From the NCBI GenBank assembly GCA_963708905.1, contig CAVPUV010000073.1, forward strand, positions 10,026 through 74,025: a stretch of 64,000 bases of DNA, given 5' to 3'. A program made the position numbers and the translations under genes. This DNA comes from SHZL01 sp963708905 (GTDB lineage: Bacteria; Pseudomonadota; Gammaproteobacteria; Xanthomonadales; SZUA-36). The notes under the pieces are model-generated. The model was not told the DNA's origin and ran no database searches. It saw only the letters and a list, made by a program, of their open reading frames with translations. Below, one piece after another: positions 35,837 through 44,532 of this stretch (its first letter is position 1; the number at the start of each line of letters is the position of its first letter).

Positions 35837-37240
35837 TCAGGAACCGGGAATCTCCAGGTAGATCATGGCGCCGCCCCAGGCGCTGTGAGCGATGTCGATG
35901 CTGCCGCCATAGGCCGTCACCAACTCGAGCACAATGGCCAGGCCCAGGCCGTAGCCCTCTTCGCGCTCATCACCACGTACGCCCCGCTGCAGCAGCACCG
36001 GCCAGTCCGGTTCATCGATACCGGGCCCGTCATCTTCGACGCGCAGCCACAGACCGGCGCGGACGGCATGGGGGTCCATAGTCCCGGCGCTGCAACGAAC
36101 CTTGCTGCGGCCGTACTTGAACGCATTGTCCAGCAGGTTGCCGAGGATTTCGAGCAGATCCCTTTGCTCTCCATAAAAACACAGGCCGGCAGGGATCGTG
36201 ACCTCAGCCGCTATCATTTTGTGAGAATAAACCTTTTGCAAACTAGCCAACACCCGCTCCGTTTCAGGCGCCACCGCGACCGGCTGTGCCATGGTGCGCC
36301 GGGCCGAGACCGCCGCGCGTTGCAAGCGGGTGGCCACCAGCTGGTTCATTTCGTCAGCGGCTTTACGCATGGCGGCCCGGGACGCGGGGCTGTCGATTTC
36401 CAGGCTGGTACGCAGGATCGCCAGGGGGGTCTTGAGACTGTGCGCCAGCGAGTCCAGTGCATTACGGTAGCGCTGCTGGTTGGCTTTTTCCGTTTCCAGC
36501 AACTGGTTGACGTTGCGCGCCAATGGCTCCAGCTCACGTGGGTACTTTCCCTGCAGCCGCGGCGACTGTCCGGATTCAACGCTGGCCACGTCCCTTGATA
36601 CGGTTTGCAATGGCCTGAATCCCAGGTAAATCACCAGCACTTGCGCCACCAGCAGAATCAGCCCGGCGGCGCCCAGCGCGCGCCACAATCCCAACTGGAA
36701 GGCGTTGGTCTGACGCTCGATCTCGGCCGGGTCGACCAGCACCGAAACCGTGAGCGGCAGAACCGGCTGGTCGCCGACTTGCCAGGCCACACCATACTGA
36801 TACACGTAAAAATCCAGCGCCTCGGTGGGCTCGGAAAAAACCGACTGCGCGGCTGCAATGGTGGTGAGCTCGGGCAGGCGCAAGCCCAATGCCGAAGGCG
36901 AACTCCAGTGCGCATTGGCTCCGTGCACGTGCAGGTAAATACCGGAACCGGGCTGGGTCAGGCGTGGATCGCCAATATCTTCGCTGATCTGCAAGCCGCC
37001 GAATTTGTCGACCTCGGCAGCGGCAAGGACCAGGTAAACATAGGATTCCATCCGCGCCTGCAGCGCCGAAACCGCACTGCGATGGTTGCCCGCGGACAGC
37101 GCGAATCCCACCAGTCCGAGCGCCAGTATCAGCACCACACTGGCAATGATGGCCATGCGCAGGCGCAGCGAAAACGGTCGCGTCCGTTGGCTGCTGCTGC
37201 CAGGCAGCACTTCATTCACGAGTGCTGTTTCCCTCTCCAT
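35837..37240 (-). CDS. Sensor histidine kinase (PhoQ-like)
   Basis: 467 aa membrane kinase: transmembrane helix about 27-50, periplasmic sensor to about 185, second helix LGAAGLILLVAQVLVIYLGF, HAMP, H-box SLAHSLKTPLAILRTSLE, N-box LGNLLDNAFKYG, G1 VEDDGPGID, G2 EGYGLGLAIVLELV. The start overlaps the response regulator by 29 bp, so the two are cotranscribed. Signal not known; the PhoPQ resemblance is from overall layout. Confidence 0.9.
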   Translation of the reverse strand: MERETALVNEVLPGSSSQRTRPFSLRLRMAIIASVVLILALGLVGFALSAGNHRSAVSALQARMESYVYLVLAAAEVDKFGGLQISEDIGDPRLTQPGSGIYLHVHGANAHWSSPSALGLRLPELTTIAAAQSVFSEPTEALDFYVYQYGVAWQVGDQPVLPLTVSVLVDPAEIERQTNAFQLGLWRALGAAGLILLVAQVLVIYLGFRPLQTVSRDVASVESGQSPRLQGKYPRELEPLARNVNQLLETEKANQQRYRNALDSLAHSLKTPLAILRTSLEIDSPASRAAMRKAADEMNQLVATRLQRAAVSARRTMAQPVAVAPETERVLASLQKVYSHKMIAAEVTIPAGLCFYGEQRDLLEILGNLLDNAFKYGRSKVRCSAGTMDPHAVRAGLWLRVEDDGPGIDEPDWPVLLQRGVRGDEREEGYGLGLAIVLELVTAYGGSIDIAHSAWGGAMIYLEIPGS

Positions 37241-37922
37241 GGTCTGGTGCTGGCAGCAGCGTCAGGCGGTAGCCTCGGCCACGCAAGGTTTCGATCGGAT
37301 TCAACACACCCTGCGGATCGAGCTTGCGCCGCAGGCGGCCAATGAAGACCTCGATCACATTACTGTCCCGTTCCGCATCTTCCTCGTAGATATGCTCGGC
37401 CAGCGCGGTCTTGGTGACCACCTCATCCGGATGCATGACCAGGTATTGCAGGACCTTGAACTCGAACGTGGTCAGGTCGACCTCGGCTCCGTGCAAGCGG
37501 ACGCGCTGCGCGGTCAGATCTATGGCCAATGGGCCGAAGTGAACTTCCGGCCGGGCGTGACCGCCCGCCCGGCGCATCAAGGCGTTGACCCGGGCCATGA
37601 GTTCCGCATTGTGAAACGGCTTGGTCAGATAGTCATCCGCCCCCGCTTCCAGGCCTTCCACCTTGTCTTTCCAGTCCGCACGGGCAGTCAGCACCAGGAT
37701 GGGAAAATCACGGCCTCCGGCGCGCAAACGGCGGATCAGCTCCAGCCCGGGAATTTCCGGCAGGCCGAGGTCGATAATGGCCAGGTCGAGCGGAAACTCC
37801 TCGCCGAAATACAATCCTTCGCGGCCGTCCGCGGACTCATCGACCACAAAACCCGCGGTGCGTAACTGCGTGGCCAGGGCCGCACGTAAATCGGCATCGT
37901 CTTCGACAATGAGCACGCGCAT
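37212..37922 (-). CDS. OmpR/PhoP-family response regulator
   Basis: 236 aa. Receiver: acidic pocket VEDDADLR, phosphoacceptor in LAIIDLGLPEIPG, Lys in LTKPFHNAE. C-terminal winged helix DNA-binding domain with VDLTTFEFKVLQYLVMHPDEVV and SNVIEVFIGRLRRKLD. Located between a PepSY protein gene and its kinase in one operon. Confidence 0.95.
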   Translation of the reverse strand: MRVLIVEDDADLRAALATQLRTAGFVVDESADGREGLYFGEEFPLDLAIIDLGLPEIPGLELIRRLRAGGRDFPILVLTARADWKDKVEGLEAGADDYLTKPFHNAELMARVNALMRRAGGHARPEVHFGPLAIDLTAQRVRLHGAEVDLTTFEFKVLQYLVMHPDEVVTKTALAEHIYEEDAERDSNVIEVFIGRLRRKLDPQGVLNPIETLRGRGYRLTLLPAPDHGEGNSTRE

Positions 37923-37934
37923 GTCAGGTGCCGC

Positions 37935-38183
37935 CTAATGCTTCTTCTGACCACGCACGGTAACCCGCACGGTCCTGACCACGCCATCACGGGTCAGCAG
38001 CTTGATCACGTGCACCTGCTGGTCACCTTCCTGTATCGTGCGGGCAGACAGAACCTTGGCGTCATACTGACTGGCAGCCTGACGTGCCGCCTGGTCCAGG
38101 CTTTGCGCCATGACCGCAGCCGGCAGCATCAGCGCCAGCAACAGGGCCAGAAAAATTCGATACCAGGTTACACGCAAAGCCAC
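37935..38183 (-). CDS. Small periplasmic PepSY-like protein
   Basis: 82 aa: signal peptide (FLALLLALMLPAAVMA) followed by a PepSY-like motif (AARQAASQYDAKVLSARTIQ, then VHVIKLLTRDGVVRTVRV). The C-terminus is basic. Such small PepSY proteins often precede PhoPQ-like regulators, and the 12-bp spacing to the regulator gene suggests it is an accessory of that sensor system. Confidence 0.78.
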   Translation of the reverse strand: MALRVTWYRIFLALLLALMLPAAVMAQSLDQAARQAASQYDAKVLSARTIQEGDQQVHVIKLLTRDGVVRTVRVTVRGQKKH

Positions 38184-38196
38184 ATCTCCATATTTC

Positions 38197-38225
38197 GGGA
38201 AGCTCTGAATTAACCAGAGTTTCCT
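38197..38225. repeat. Core-deleted copy of the GGAAGCTCTGAAT element
   Basis: GGGAAGCTCTGAATTAACC then AGAGTTTCC: both element ends joined with almost no core, forming a small hairpin upstream of the PepSY gene. Same ends as 8255-8405 and 45779-45862. Confidence 0.65.
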
Positions 38226-38282
38226 TCGATCGGGTGCATTCTAAAGCATCTGTATGAACCCGGCCTGAATCGCATAATTATT

Positions 38283-39197
38283 TCAAAATATTTCGGCCAC
38301 CATGCAGCGCAGGCTGCCGCCGGCTTTCTCAATCTCATCCAGTGCAGTGGAATGAATTCTGAACCCCCAGGATTCCAGCAGGGCGCGATTTTGCAGCTGC
38401 AGTGCATCGGCCGCGGTCTGGCTCATGAACACGTCATGCGTGGTCAGGGCAATGCAATTGCCGGCGAAAGCATCCTTCTCTGCCTGATCGAGATAAAGGG
38501 CTCGTCCGCCGTATATGTTGGCAATGGCCCGGGGTATCGTGGGGTCAACAAAGGATTTCGCATGCAATACGCAGGCACGGCCGGCCAGCACCGACATAAT
38601 GACGTTGGTGTGGTACTCGCTTTCCTTGAGGTCGAATTGCAGCGTATGACGCAAGGCAAAAGCTTCGTGCATGGCCGTGAGGCCGGCCTCGTTGACGCGA
38701 GCGGTCATGCCGCAAAAGCCCAGCCGGCGGGCACGGTCGATGACCAGCGGCCCGGTCAGTTCCGCCACGCAGTCTTGTACCGACAAATCGACGGTTGTGT
38801 AATCCATGGCGGCGAAATATTCGCGAATGTCCCTGCGGCCGGCTTCCCGCTGACGCTGCGGATGCAGCATGTGACCTACGATAAAGCGTCCAGGCGCCGT
38901 GGCGAAAACATTATTGGGGAATACGTTATCGGGAGTTCTCGGATCGCCCGGAAAACTCTTCACCGGAACGCCTGCCCGGCGAATCAGGGCCAGCAAATTG
39001 ACGTATTGCTCCAGTGCCCGGTCCGGATCAGCTGACTTGCCGAGATCCATGTAGCGGTTATCCCGCGCGGTTTCTTCACTGAGGGCAAAATTGATCGGCT
39101 CGACCATGAAAACACCCTTTGCGACCGCGGGCGAATTCGCCGGTATGCCGCCTCCAGCCAGCGCGTCCAGGATCAGTTGCGGGTCACGCGTAATCAT
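38283..39197 (-). CDS. ctlX: CtlX-like amidinotransferase/arginine deiminase-fold protein
   Basis: 304 aa in the guanidino-modifying superfamily. The block TPDNVFPNNVF near residue 110, the His region ESEYHTNVIMSVLAGRACVL, and the C-terminal catalytic Cys in GGSLRCMVAEIF are the CtlX hallmarks. Probable substrate arginine, citrulline or methylarginine-type compounds. Placed 14 bp after dusA on the minus strand; functional link unclear. Confidence 0.78.
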   Translation of the reverse strand: MITRDPQLILDALAGGGIPANSPAVAKGVFMVEPINFALSEETARDNRYMDLGKSADPDRALEQYVNLLALIRRAGVPVKSFPGDPRTPDNVFPNNVFATAPGRFIVGHMLHPQRQREAGRRDIREYFAAMDYTTVDLSVQDCVAELTGPLVIDRARRLGFCGMTARVNEAGLTAMHEAFALRHTLQFDLKESEYHTNVIMSVLAGRACVLHAKSFVDPTIPRAIANIYGGRALYLDQAEKDAFAGNCIALTTHDVFMSQTAADALQLQNRALLESWGFRIHSTALDEIEKAGGSLRCMVAEIF

Positions 39198-39211
39198 CGT
39201 TCTGGCAAAAA

Positions 39212-40201
39212 CTACGCAGCGGCAGGCTGCGGGCCATTCAGGACCGCCATCCGTTCCATCGCCCGGATGAACAAACGCTCATCGAAATCATCAACATGGG
39301 CGTGTTCCGTCAAAAAGCGGCGCCAGTTCCTGGCTCCTGGCAAACCCTGAAACAGGCCCAACAGGTGCCGGCTGACGTGTTTCACCGCGACACCCTGCGC
39401 CATCTGCAGACGCACATACCGAGTCATAGCGTGAACCGCGCTCGCCCGGTCCGGCACGCCGGCAACACCGGTCAGTACCTGCTCGCATTCGCTGAGTATC
39501 CAGGGGTTGTGATAGGCCGCCCGGCCCAGCATCACGCCATCCACCTGATCGAGGTGCCGCATAGCCTGCCCGGCCGTGGTGATACCTCCGTTCACGACGA
39601 CGGTGAGTTGCGGGTTCTCATGCCGCAAACGATAGACCCAATCGTAATGCAATTCGGGAATGTCACGATTTTCCCTGGGACTGAGACCCGACAACCAGGC
39701 TTTACGCGCATGCACGATGAAAACCCGGCAGCCGGACTGCGCCACGCAGTGAATGAAATCGCTGAAATAAGCGTAACTGTCGAGTTCATCAACGCCGAGT
39801 CGGGTTTTGACCGTAACAGGGATTTCCACCGCATTCAGCATGGCGGCAACTCCATCGCGAACAAGTTCGGGCTGCCGCATCAGGCAAGCACCAAAACGGC
39901 CTTTTTGCACCCGGCCTGACGGACAGCCGACATTCAGGTTGATTTCAGCGTAGCCCCTCACAGCTGCTATGCGTGCGCATTCAGCCAGTTCGGCCGGGTC
40001 GCAGCCGCCCAACTGCAGAGCCAGTGGATGTTCCGCTGCATTGAATTCGAGCAGGTGGTCACGATCCCCATGCAGGATCGCGCCGGTCGTCACCATCTCG
40101 GTATAGAGCAAAGCTGAAGGCGCCAGCAAACGATGGAAGTAGCGGCAGTGCCGGTCAGTCCAGTCCATCATCGGCGCCACGCTGAGGCGTCGGTCTATCA
40201 T
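39212..40201 (-). CDS. dusA: tRNA-dihydrouridine synthase A
   Basis: FMN enzyme reducing U20/U20a of tRNA. DusA signature at the N-terminus (LSVAPMMDWTDRHCRYFHR), ALQLGGCDPAELAECA, catalytic Cys in INLNVGCPSGRVQKGRFGACL, and NGGITTAGQAMRHLDQVDGVMLGRAAYHNPW. 329 aa. The start overlaps the CitE-like gene by 4 bp. Confidence 0.95.
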   Translation of the reverse strand: MIDRRLSVAPMMDWTDRHCRYFHRLLAPSALLYTEMVTTGAILHGDRDHLLEFNAAEHPLALQLGGCDPAELAECARIAAVRGYAEINLNVGCPSGRVQKGRFGACLMRQPELVRDGVAAMLNAVEIPVTVKTRLGVDELDSYAYFSDFIHCVAQSGCRVFIVHARKAWLSGLSPRENRDIPELHYDWVYRLRHENPQLTVVVNGGITTAGQAMRHLDQVDGVMLGRAAYHNPWILSECEQVLTGVAGVPDRASAVHAMTRYVRLQMAQGVAVKHVSRHLLGLFQGLPGARNWRRFLTEHAHVDDFDERLFIRAMERMAVLNGPQPAAA

Positions 40202-41070
40202 CGCCCTGCCATGGTCAAAATTTTCCGTGCCTGCTGCAGATGTGGAGCGTCCAGCATGCGGCCATCGAGGGCCAGGGTGCCGGCATCCGCTTGCGCGGCG
40301 AATGCGGCCACCACGCGCTGGGCGTGGGTGATCTCTTCCGGGCTGGGCGTAAATGCCTCGTTGATGACATCAACCTGGGCCGGATGAATGGCCAGTTTGC
40401 CGCTGAATCCGTCGCGGCGCGCTGCGTCACAGGCCGCACGCAGTCCGGCAGTGTCGCGGAAATCCGCGTACAGGGTGTCGATCGCCGGCACCTCGGCCGC
40501 ACTGGCGGCGAACAGGCAAAAAGCTCGTGCCACCTGATAGGGAAATGTCCAGTTGCCCTCGCCGTCCTTGTTGCTGGCCGCGCCAATGGCGGCGCTGAGG
40601 TCCTCAGCGCCCCAGGTGAGCGCAGCCAGGCGCTGGTCACAACGCGAAAACTGCCCCAGAGAAAACATGGCTTGCGGGGTCTCGGTGGCTACCGGCAGGA
40701 TACGGGTGGATCCGCTGTCAATCCCGAGTTCTTTTTCCAGGCGCCCGAGTTGCAGGCCAAGCTCGATGACATCATCCGGCGAACGGGTCTTGGGCTGGAC
40801 GATGCCATCCGGCCGGCCGGCCATAACGCTTTCCAGATCCGCCCGGGACTCCGCGGTGGTGATTGGATTGATGCGCACCCACAGTTGGCTGCGCCGGTTT
40901 CGTGGGTGCTCCGCCAGGTAGTCTCGCGCGAGCTTGCGTGCCGATGATTTATTGACTGCAGCCACCGCGTCCTCGAGGTCAAGAATCAGCGCGTCTGCCG
41001 CCGTATCATCGCCTTTTTGCAGCTTCCGCTCGCTGTCGGCGGGAATGAATAACAAGGAGCGCAGTCTCAT
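40198..41070 (-). CDS. HpcH/HpaI-family CoA ester lyase (CitE-like)
   Basis: 290 aa TIM-barrel of the citrate-lyase beta/malyl-CoA lyase family. Motifs: RSLLFIPADSERKLQKG, DALILDLEDAV, LWVRINP, PVATETPQAMFSLGQF, and LTWGAEDLSAAIGA. Paired by a 4-bp overlap with a MaoC hydratase, so it probably acts on a hydroxyacyl-CoA such as a malyl-CoA type substrate; exact substrate unknown. Confidence 0.9.
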   Translation of the reverse strand: MRLRSLLFIPADSERKLQKGDDTAADALILDLEDAVAAVNKSSARKLARDYLAEHPRNRRSQLWVRINPITTAESRADLESVMAGRPDGIVQPKTRSPDDVIELGLQLGRLEKELGIDSGSTRILPVATETPQAMFSLGQFSRCDQRLAALTWGAEDLSAAIGAASNKDGEGNWTFPYQVARAFCLFAASAAEVPAIDTLYADFRDTAGLRAACDAARRDGFSGKLAIHPAQVDVINEAFTPSPEEITHAQRVVAAFAAQADAGTLALDGRMLDAPHLQQARKILTMAGR

Positions 41071-41525
41071 ACGGCGGCTTTCCGCAGCATCAGCGCCGAG
41101 CGCTTGCAGCTTGCGACCAATTCTTTTTTCTGGTTGTAAGCGCGATGCGCAAATACCACAATGCCATTGTCCGGACGGGAACGGCTCGCGCGCAACTCCA
41201 GAACTTCGGTCTCGACGCTAAGGGTATCGCCGTGGAATAACGGCCGGGGAAAGCGAACCTCGTCCCAACCCAGGTTGGCCACGGTGGTACCGAGCGTGGT
41301 TTCACCCACCGAAATGCCCACCATCAGGCCCAGTGTTAAGGCGCTGTTGACCACGCGCGTGCCAAATTCCGAATGCTCGCGGCAATACTCCTCGTCGAGG
41401 TGCAAAGGTGCCGGGTTATGCGTCAAGGCGGTGAAAAACACGTTGTCGGCTTCGGTGATGGTACGGCGTATGGGGTGCGTGAATTTCTGCCCAAGCTGAA
41501 ACTCTTCGAAATACAATCCTGCCAC
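41067..41525 (-). CDS. MaoC-family hot-dog dehydratase/hydratase
   Basis: 152 aa. Starts MAGLYFEEFQLGQKFTHP; the hydratase motif with Asp/His appears in ALTHNPAPLHLDEEYCREHS, then FGTRVVNSALTLGLMVG. Likely an enoyl-CoA hydratase that works before or after the overlapping CitE-like lyase (mesaconyl-CoA-type chemistry is a reasonable guess). Confidence 0.88.
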   Translation of the reverse strand: MAGLYFEEFQLGQKFTHPIRRTITEADNVFFTALTHNPAPLHLDEEYCREHSEFGTRVVNSALTLGLMVGISVGETTLGTTVANLGWDEVRFPRPLFHGDTLSVETEVLELRASRSRPDNGIVVFAHRAYNQKKELVASCKRSALMLRKAAV

Positions 41526-41665
41526 TTTTGGCCTCCTGCGGTTTTCCGGTTTGGCTGGCCTGGATAGTTTAAACCGCCGTTGACTCGGGAGGGTACCCTT
41601 CCGCCGGTATCAAATAAACCATTCATCAAGCCAGCCCAACGCAAGATCCGGCCTTCACCTTGTAT

Positions 41666-41685
41666 TTAATTAAATGTTTAATTAA
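41666..41685. promoter_or_regulatory. AT-rich palindrome, candidate TetR-family operator
   Basis: TTAATTAAATGTTTAATTAA: 9-bp inverted arms around a central TG. It lies between the divergent maoC and tetR genes. If the MITE is removed, the palindrome would sit about 45 bp upstream of tetR, a normal autoregulatory operator position. Confidence 0.45.
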
Positions 41686-41699
41686 TATATTAGACTACA

Positions 41700-41854
41700 T
41701 AGTGACCGTCCATAAACTCCACATGCTAACGCGGCACATGGATGTGCCGCCATTTTCGATGACGTAAGTCATTGAAAATGTGAGCGCAGCAAAACCACGT
41801 TTTTGCGTAGCGAATCCATAACGGGCTGGGATGCCCGTTTATGGACAGACACTA
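41700..41854. mobile_element. MITE, TAGTG..GTCCATAAAC family (left copy)
   Basis: 155 bp, terminal inverted repeats TAGTGACCGTCCATAAAC and GTTTATGGACAGACACTA, flanked by or including TA dinucleotides. Nearly identical to the reverse complement of 45620-45774. Internal hairpins GGCACATGGATGTGCC and TTTTCGATGACGTAAGTCAT-TGAAAA. No coding capacity. Confidence 0.88.
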
Positions 41855-41883
41855 CATAATGAAGGCACTTGGTTGATTTCATC

Positions 41884-42531
41884 ATGACAGATACCGTCAA
41901 ACACCGGAGACAGCGCCCCAGGGGACGTCCGGGACCTTCTCCCAGTGGCGATTTTCGGGAGCAAATACTGAATACCGCGGAACGACTGTTCGCCACGCAG
42001 GGATTTGCCGCCACTTCGATCCGTGAAATCGCCGCGGACGTGGGCGTGAACGCGGCCATGGTGCACTACTATTTCGGTGCAAAAATGCATTTGCTGCAGG
42101 CGGTCATGGACCGGGTGCTCGAGCCGCTCTCGGGTTCGGTAAGCGCCTTGCAGCAAGGCGGCCAGGTCGACCTTCAAGCTATTGTCAGCCTGCTGTTTTC
42201 CATGGCGGGTGAGCATCCGTTTCTACCGCAGCTGATTGCCCGGGAAGTGTTTCTGCCCGGCGGAAAAATGCAGCAACAGTTCCTGCAGCACTTTGCGCCG
42301 CGCCTCGGCGGGCGGCTGCCGGATATTTTGCGCCAGCAGCAGCAGGCCGGCCACCTGGCAGCCGGTCTCGATCCCGCTATCACCGCCCTCTTGATTCTGT
42401 CGCTGTGTTTTTTCCCCTTCATTGCACGGCACGCGGCGGAACAGGTGCTCGGCATTGCCTTCGACGCGGCCGGTTTACGGGAGATTTCGCAACACATCTC
42501 CGCACTGCTGCAGCAAGGGCTAGTACCGTGA
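41884..42531 (+). CDS. TetR/AcrR-family transcriptional regulator
   Basis: Start ATG 41884 (MTDTVKHRRQRPRGRPG); 215 aa. TetR helix-turn-helix: REQILNTAERLFATQGFAATSIREIAADVGVNAAMVHYYFGAK. C-terminal ligand domain resembles the CecR/YbiH group (VFLPGGKMQQQFLQHFAP). First gene of an exporter operon, hence probably its autorepressor. Confidence 0.92.
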   Translation: MTDTVKHRRQRPRGRPGPSPSGDFREQILNTAERLFATQGFAATSIREIAADVGVNAAMVHYYFGAKMHLLQAVMDRVLEPLSGSVSALQQGGQVDLQAIVSLLFSMAGEHPFLPQLIAREVFLPGGKMQQQFLQHFAPRLGGRLPDILRQQQQAGHLAAGLDPAITALLILSLCFFPFIARHAAEQVLGIAFDAAGLREISQHISALLQQGLVP

Positions 42532-42557
42532 CCCATAGATTTCGATACAACCAGAGC

Positions 42558-43529
42558 ATGAACATGTCATACGCCGTGAAATCCGCCCTACGCTGCTTGC
42601 TGATGATGCTGCCCTTGCTGCTGCCGGCTTGCCAGCAGGCCGACAAAGCGACAATGGTCGGCACGCTGGAGCGCGACCGCATCGAACTCAAAGTGGAGAG
42701 TAATGAACCGCTGGTCGCCATCCATGTGCAGGATGGCCAGCCGGTCGTGGCAGGCGATCTGCTGCTGGAGCAGGACGCAACGCGCGCCCAGGCCAGACTC
42801 GCACAGCAATCCGCCGTGCGCGACCAGACCGCGGCACGGCTGGCCGAACTGGAGCGCGGCCCACGGCAGGAAGCCATTCGCGAAAGCCGCGCCCGGCTTG
42901 CGAGTTTGCAGGCGCTGACCGTGAACGCAACGGCTGAACTGCAACGTGCCCGTGAAGTGTTCGACCAGGGCCTGTCGAGTCAAGCCGTGCTGGATGGCGC
43001 CGAAGCCGCGTCGAAGTCCGCACGGGCCCAGGAAACCGCGGCGCGGGAAGCATTGGCCGCGCTGCTCCACGGCACCACCCCCGAGGAGTTGCAACAAGCC
43101 GCCGCGGCGCTGGCTGCCGCCGCCGCGGTCGTGCAACAAGCCGAACTCGATGTCGAGCGCAGCCGCGTCCACGCGCCGGTCTCTGGCACTATCGACCAGG
43201 TGTTGTTCCAACTCGGAGAGCGCCCTGCGGCCGGCGCAACGGTTGCGGTGCTGCTGGACAGCGCGCGCAGTTTCGCCCGTGTATACGTGCCGGAATATCT
43301 GAAATCCCGGCTGCACCCTGGAATGCGCGTGGAGGTCCGCGTCGATGGCCTGGACCATAGCCTGCAGGGCCTGGTGCGTTGGGTGTCCGCGGATGCTGGT
43401 TTCACACCCTATTTTGCGCTGACCGAATACGACCGCTCCCGTTTGAGCTACCTCGCTGAAATCGATCTCGCCGATGCCGCGGGGTTGCCGGCCGGCGTAC
43501 CCCTGGTGGCAATTGCTCCGGGCGAGTGA
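42558..43529 (+). CDS. HlyD-family periplasmic adaptor (YbhG-like)
   Basis: 323 aa from ATG 42558 (MNMSYAVKSALRCL); a GTG at 42528 overlapping the tetR stop is an alternative. Signal/anchor LLMMLPLLLPACQQ (lipobox-like LPAC). Lipoyl half LVAIHVQDGQPVVAGDLLLEQD, long Ala-rich coiled coil about 75-195, second half HAPVSGTIDQVLFQLGERPAAG, and a C-terminal barrel. Adaptor of an ABC exporter encoded next. Confidence 0.85.
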   Translation: MNMSYAVKSALRCLLMMLPLLLPACQQADKATMVGTLERDRIELKVESNEPLVAIHVQDGQPVVAGDLLLEQDATRAQARLAQQSAVRDQTAARLAELERGPRQEAIRESRARLASLQALTVNATAELQRAREVFDQGLSSQAVLDGAEAASKSARAQETAAREALAALLHGTTPEELQQAAAALAAAAAVVQQAELDVERSRVHAPVSGTIDQVLFQLGERPAAGATVAVLLDSARSFARVYVPEYLKSRLHPGMRVEVRVDGLDHSLQGLVRWVSADAGFTPYFALTEYDRSRLSYLAEIDLADAAGLPAGVPLVAIAPGE

Positions 43530-43533
43530 GTCG

Positions 43534-44532
43534 ATGCCAGAGCACGCAAGCCCCGCAGGGGACAGTGCGAAAGCGCCACACGGCGAACGGCCTGGCGCGG
43601 AATGGGCCATCCATGCGCGTGGCATGTCCAAGTCGTTCGGGAAAGTGCTTGCCGTCGATCATTTTGATCTGTCGGTACCGCGCGGACGCATATATGGCTT
43701 TCTCGGCCCCAACGGTTCGGGTAAGTCCACCACCATCCGCATGTTGTGCGGACTGCTGACTCCCAGCGCCGGCGATATCAGCGTGTTGGGTTATCAGATA
43801 CCGCGGCAGGCGGAAGCCCTGCGCCTGAAAGTCGGCTACATGACGCAAAGGTTTTCCCTTTATGAAGATCTGAGTGTGATGGAAAACCTGCGTTTCATGG
43901 CGGATATCTACACCATGCCATGGCTGCAGCAGAAAGAACGGCTGGCCCGTGCCATCGAGCGTTACGAACTGGGCCACCTGCTGCATCAGCACGCCGGCAC
44001 CCTGAGCGGTGGTCAGAAACAACGCCTGGCCCTGGCTGCCGCAACCCTGCACCAGCCGGAATTGTTGTTTCTCGACGAACCCACCAGCGCCGTCGACCCG
44101 GAGAATCGTCGCGCATTCTGGGAAATTCTTTTCGACCTGGTGGATGAGGGCACTACCATCCTGGTGTCGACCCATTACATGGATGAGGCCGAGCGCTGTC
44201 ATGCACTGGCCTTTCTCGACCGCGGCCGGCTGGTGGCTGAAGGCAGCCCGGAAGAACTGACGCGGAACATTGAAGCCCAGGTGGTGGTCGTCGAATCGCC
44301 TGAACCCCGCAAGGTGGGTAAGGCGCTAGAGGCCCGGTCATTCGTACACAGCACAGCCCAGATAGGCAATACGCTGCGGGTTTTGTTGGACAAAAACCTG
44401 CCGCAGGCAGAACAGGCCGTCGGTCAGGCCGTTACCGCGCAAGGACTCGAAATAGATGCCTGCCACCTGGTCCGCGCCAGTCTTGAAGACGTGTTTGTGG
44501 CGGTAACCCAGGCCAGGAAGCGCGCGCAATGA
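43534..44532 (+). CDS. ABC exporter ATPase (YbhF/CcmA-like)
   Basis: 332 aa from ATG 43534. Walker A GPNGSGKST, Q-loop region GYMTQRFSLYEDLSVMENL, signature LSGGQKQRLALA, Walker B LLFLDEPTS, H-loop STHYMDEAERC. One nucleotide-binding domain plus a C-terminal extension of about 80 aa. E. coli YbhF has two such domains, so this is the half-size type. Overlaps the permease start by 4 bp. Confidence 0.94.
   Translation: MPEHASPAGDSAKAPHGERPGAEWAIHARGMSKSFGKVLAVDHFDLSVPRGRIYGFLGPNGSGKSTTIRMLCGLLTPSAGDISVLGYQIPRQAEALRLKVGYMTQRFSLYEDLSVMENLRFMADIYTMPWLQQKERLARAIERYELGHLLHQHAGTLSGGQKQRLALAAATLHQPELLFLDEPTSAVDPENRRAFWEILFDLVDEGTTILVSTHYMDEAERCHALAFLDRGRLVAEGSPEELTRNIEAQVVVVESPEPRKVGKALEARSFVHSTAQIGNTLRVLLDKNLPQAEQAVGQAVTAQGLEIDACHLVRASLEDVFVAVTQARKRAQ

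Larger units (their letters stand above)
41526..41883. promoter_or_regulatory. Intergenic region: maoC promoter side, palindrome and MITE
   Basis: 358 bp with no gene. Contains GC-normal DNA to about 41655, an AT-rich block 41660-41695 holding a perfect palindrome, and a 155-bp MITE that fills the rest up to 30 bp before tetR. Confidence 0.75.
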
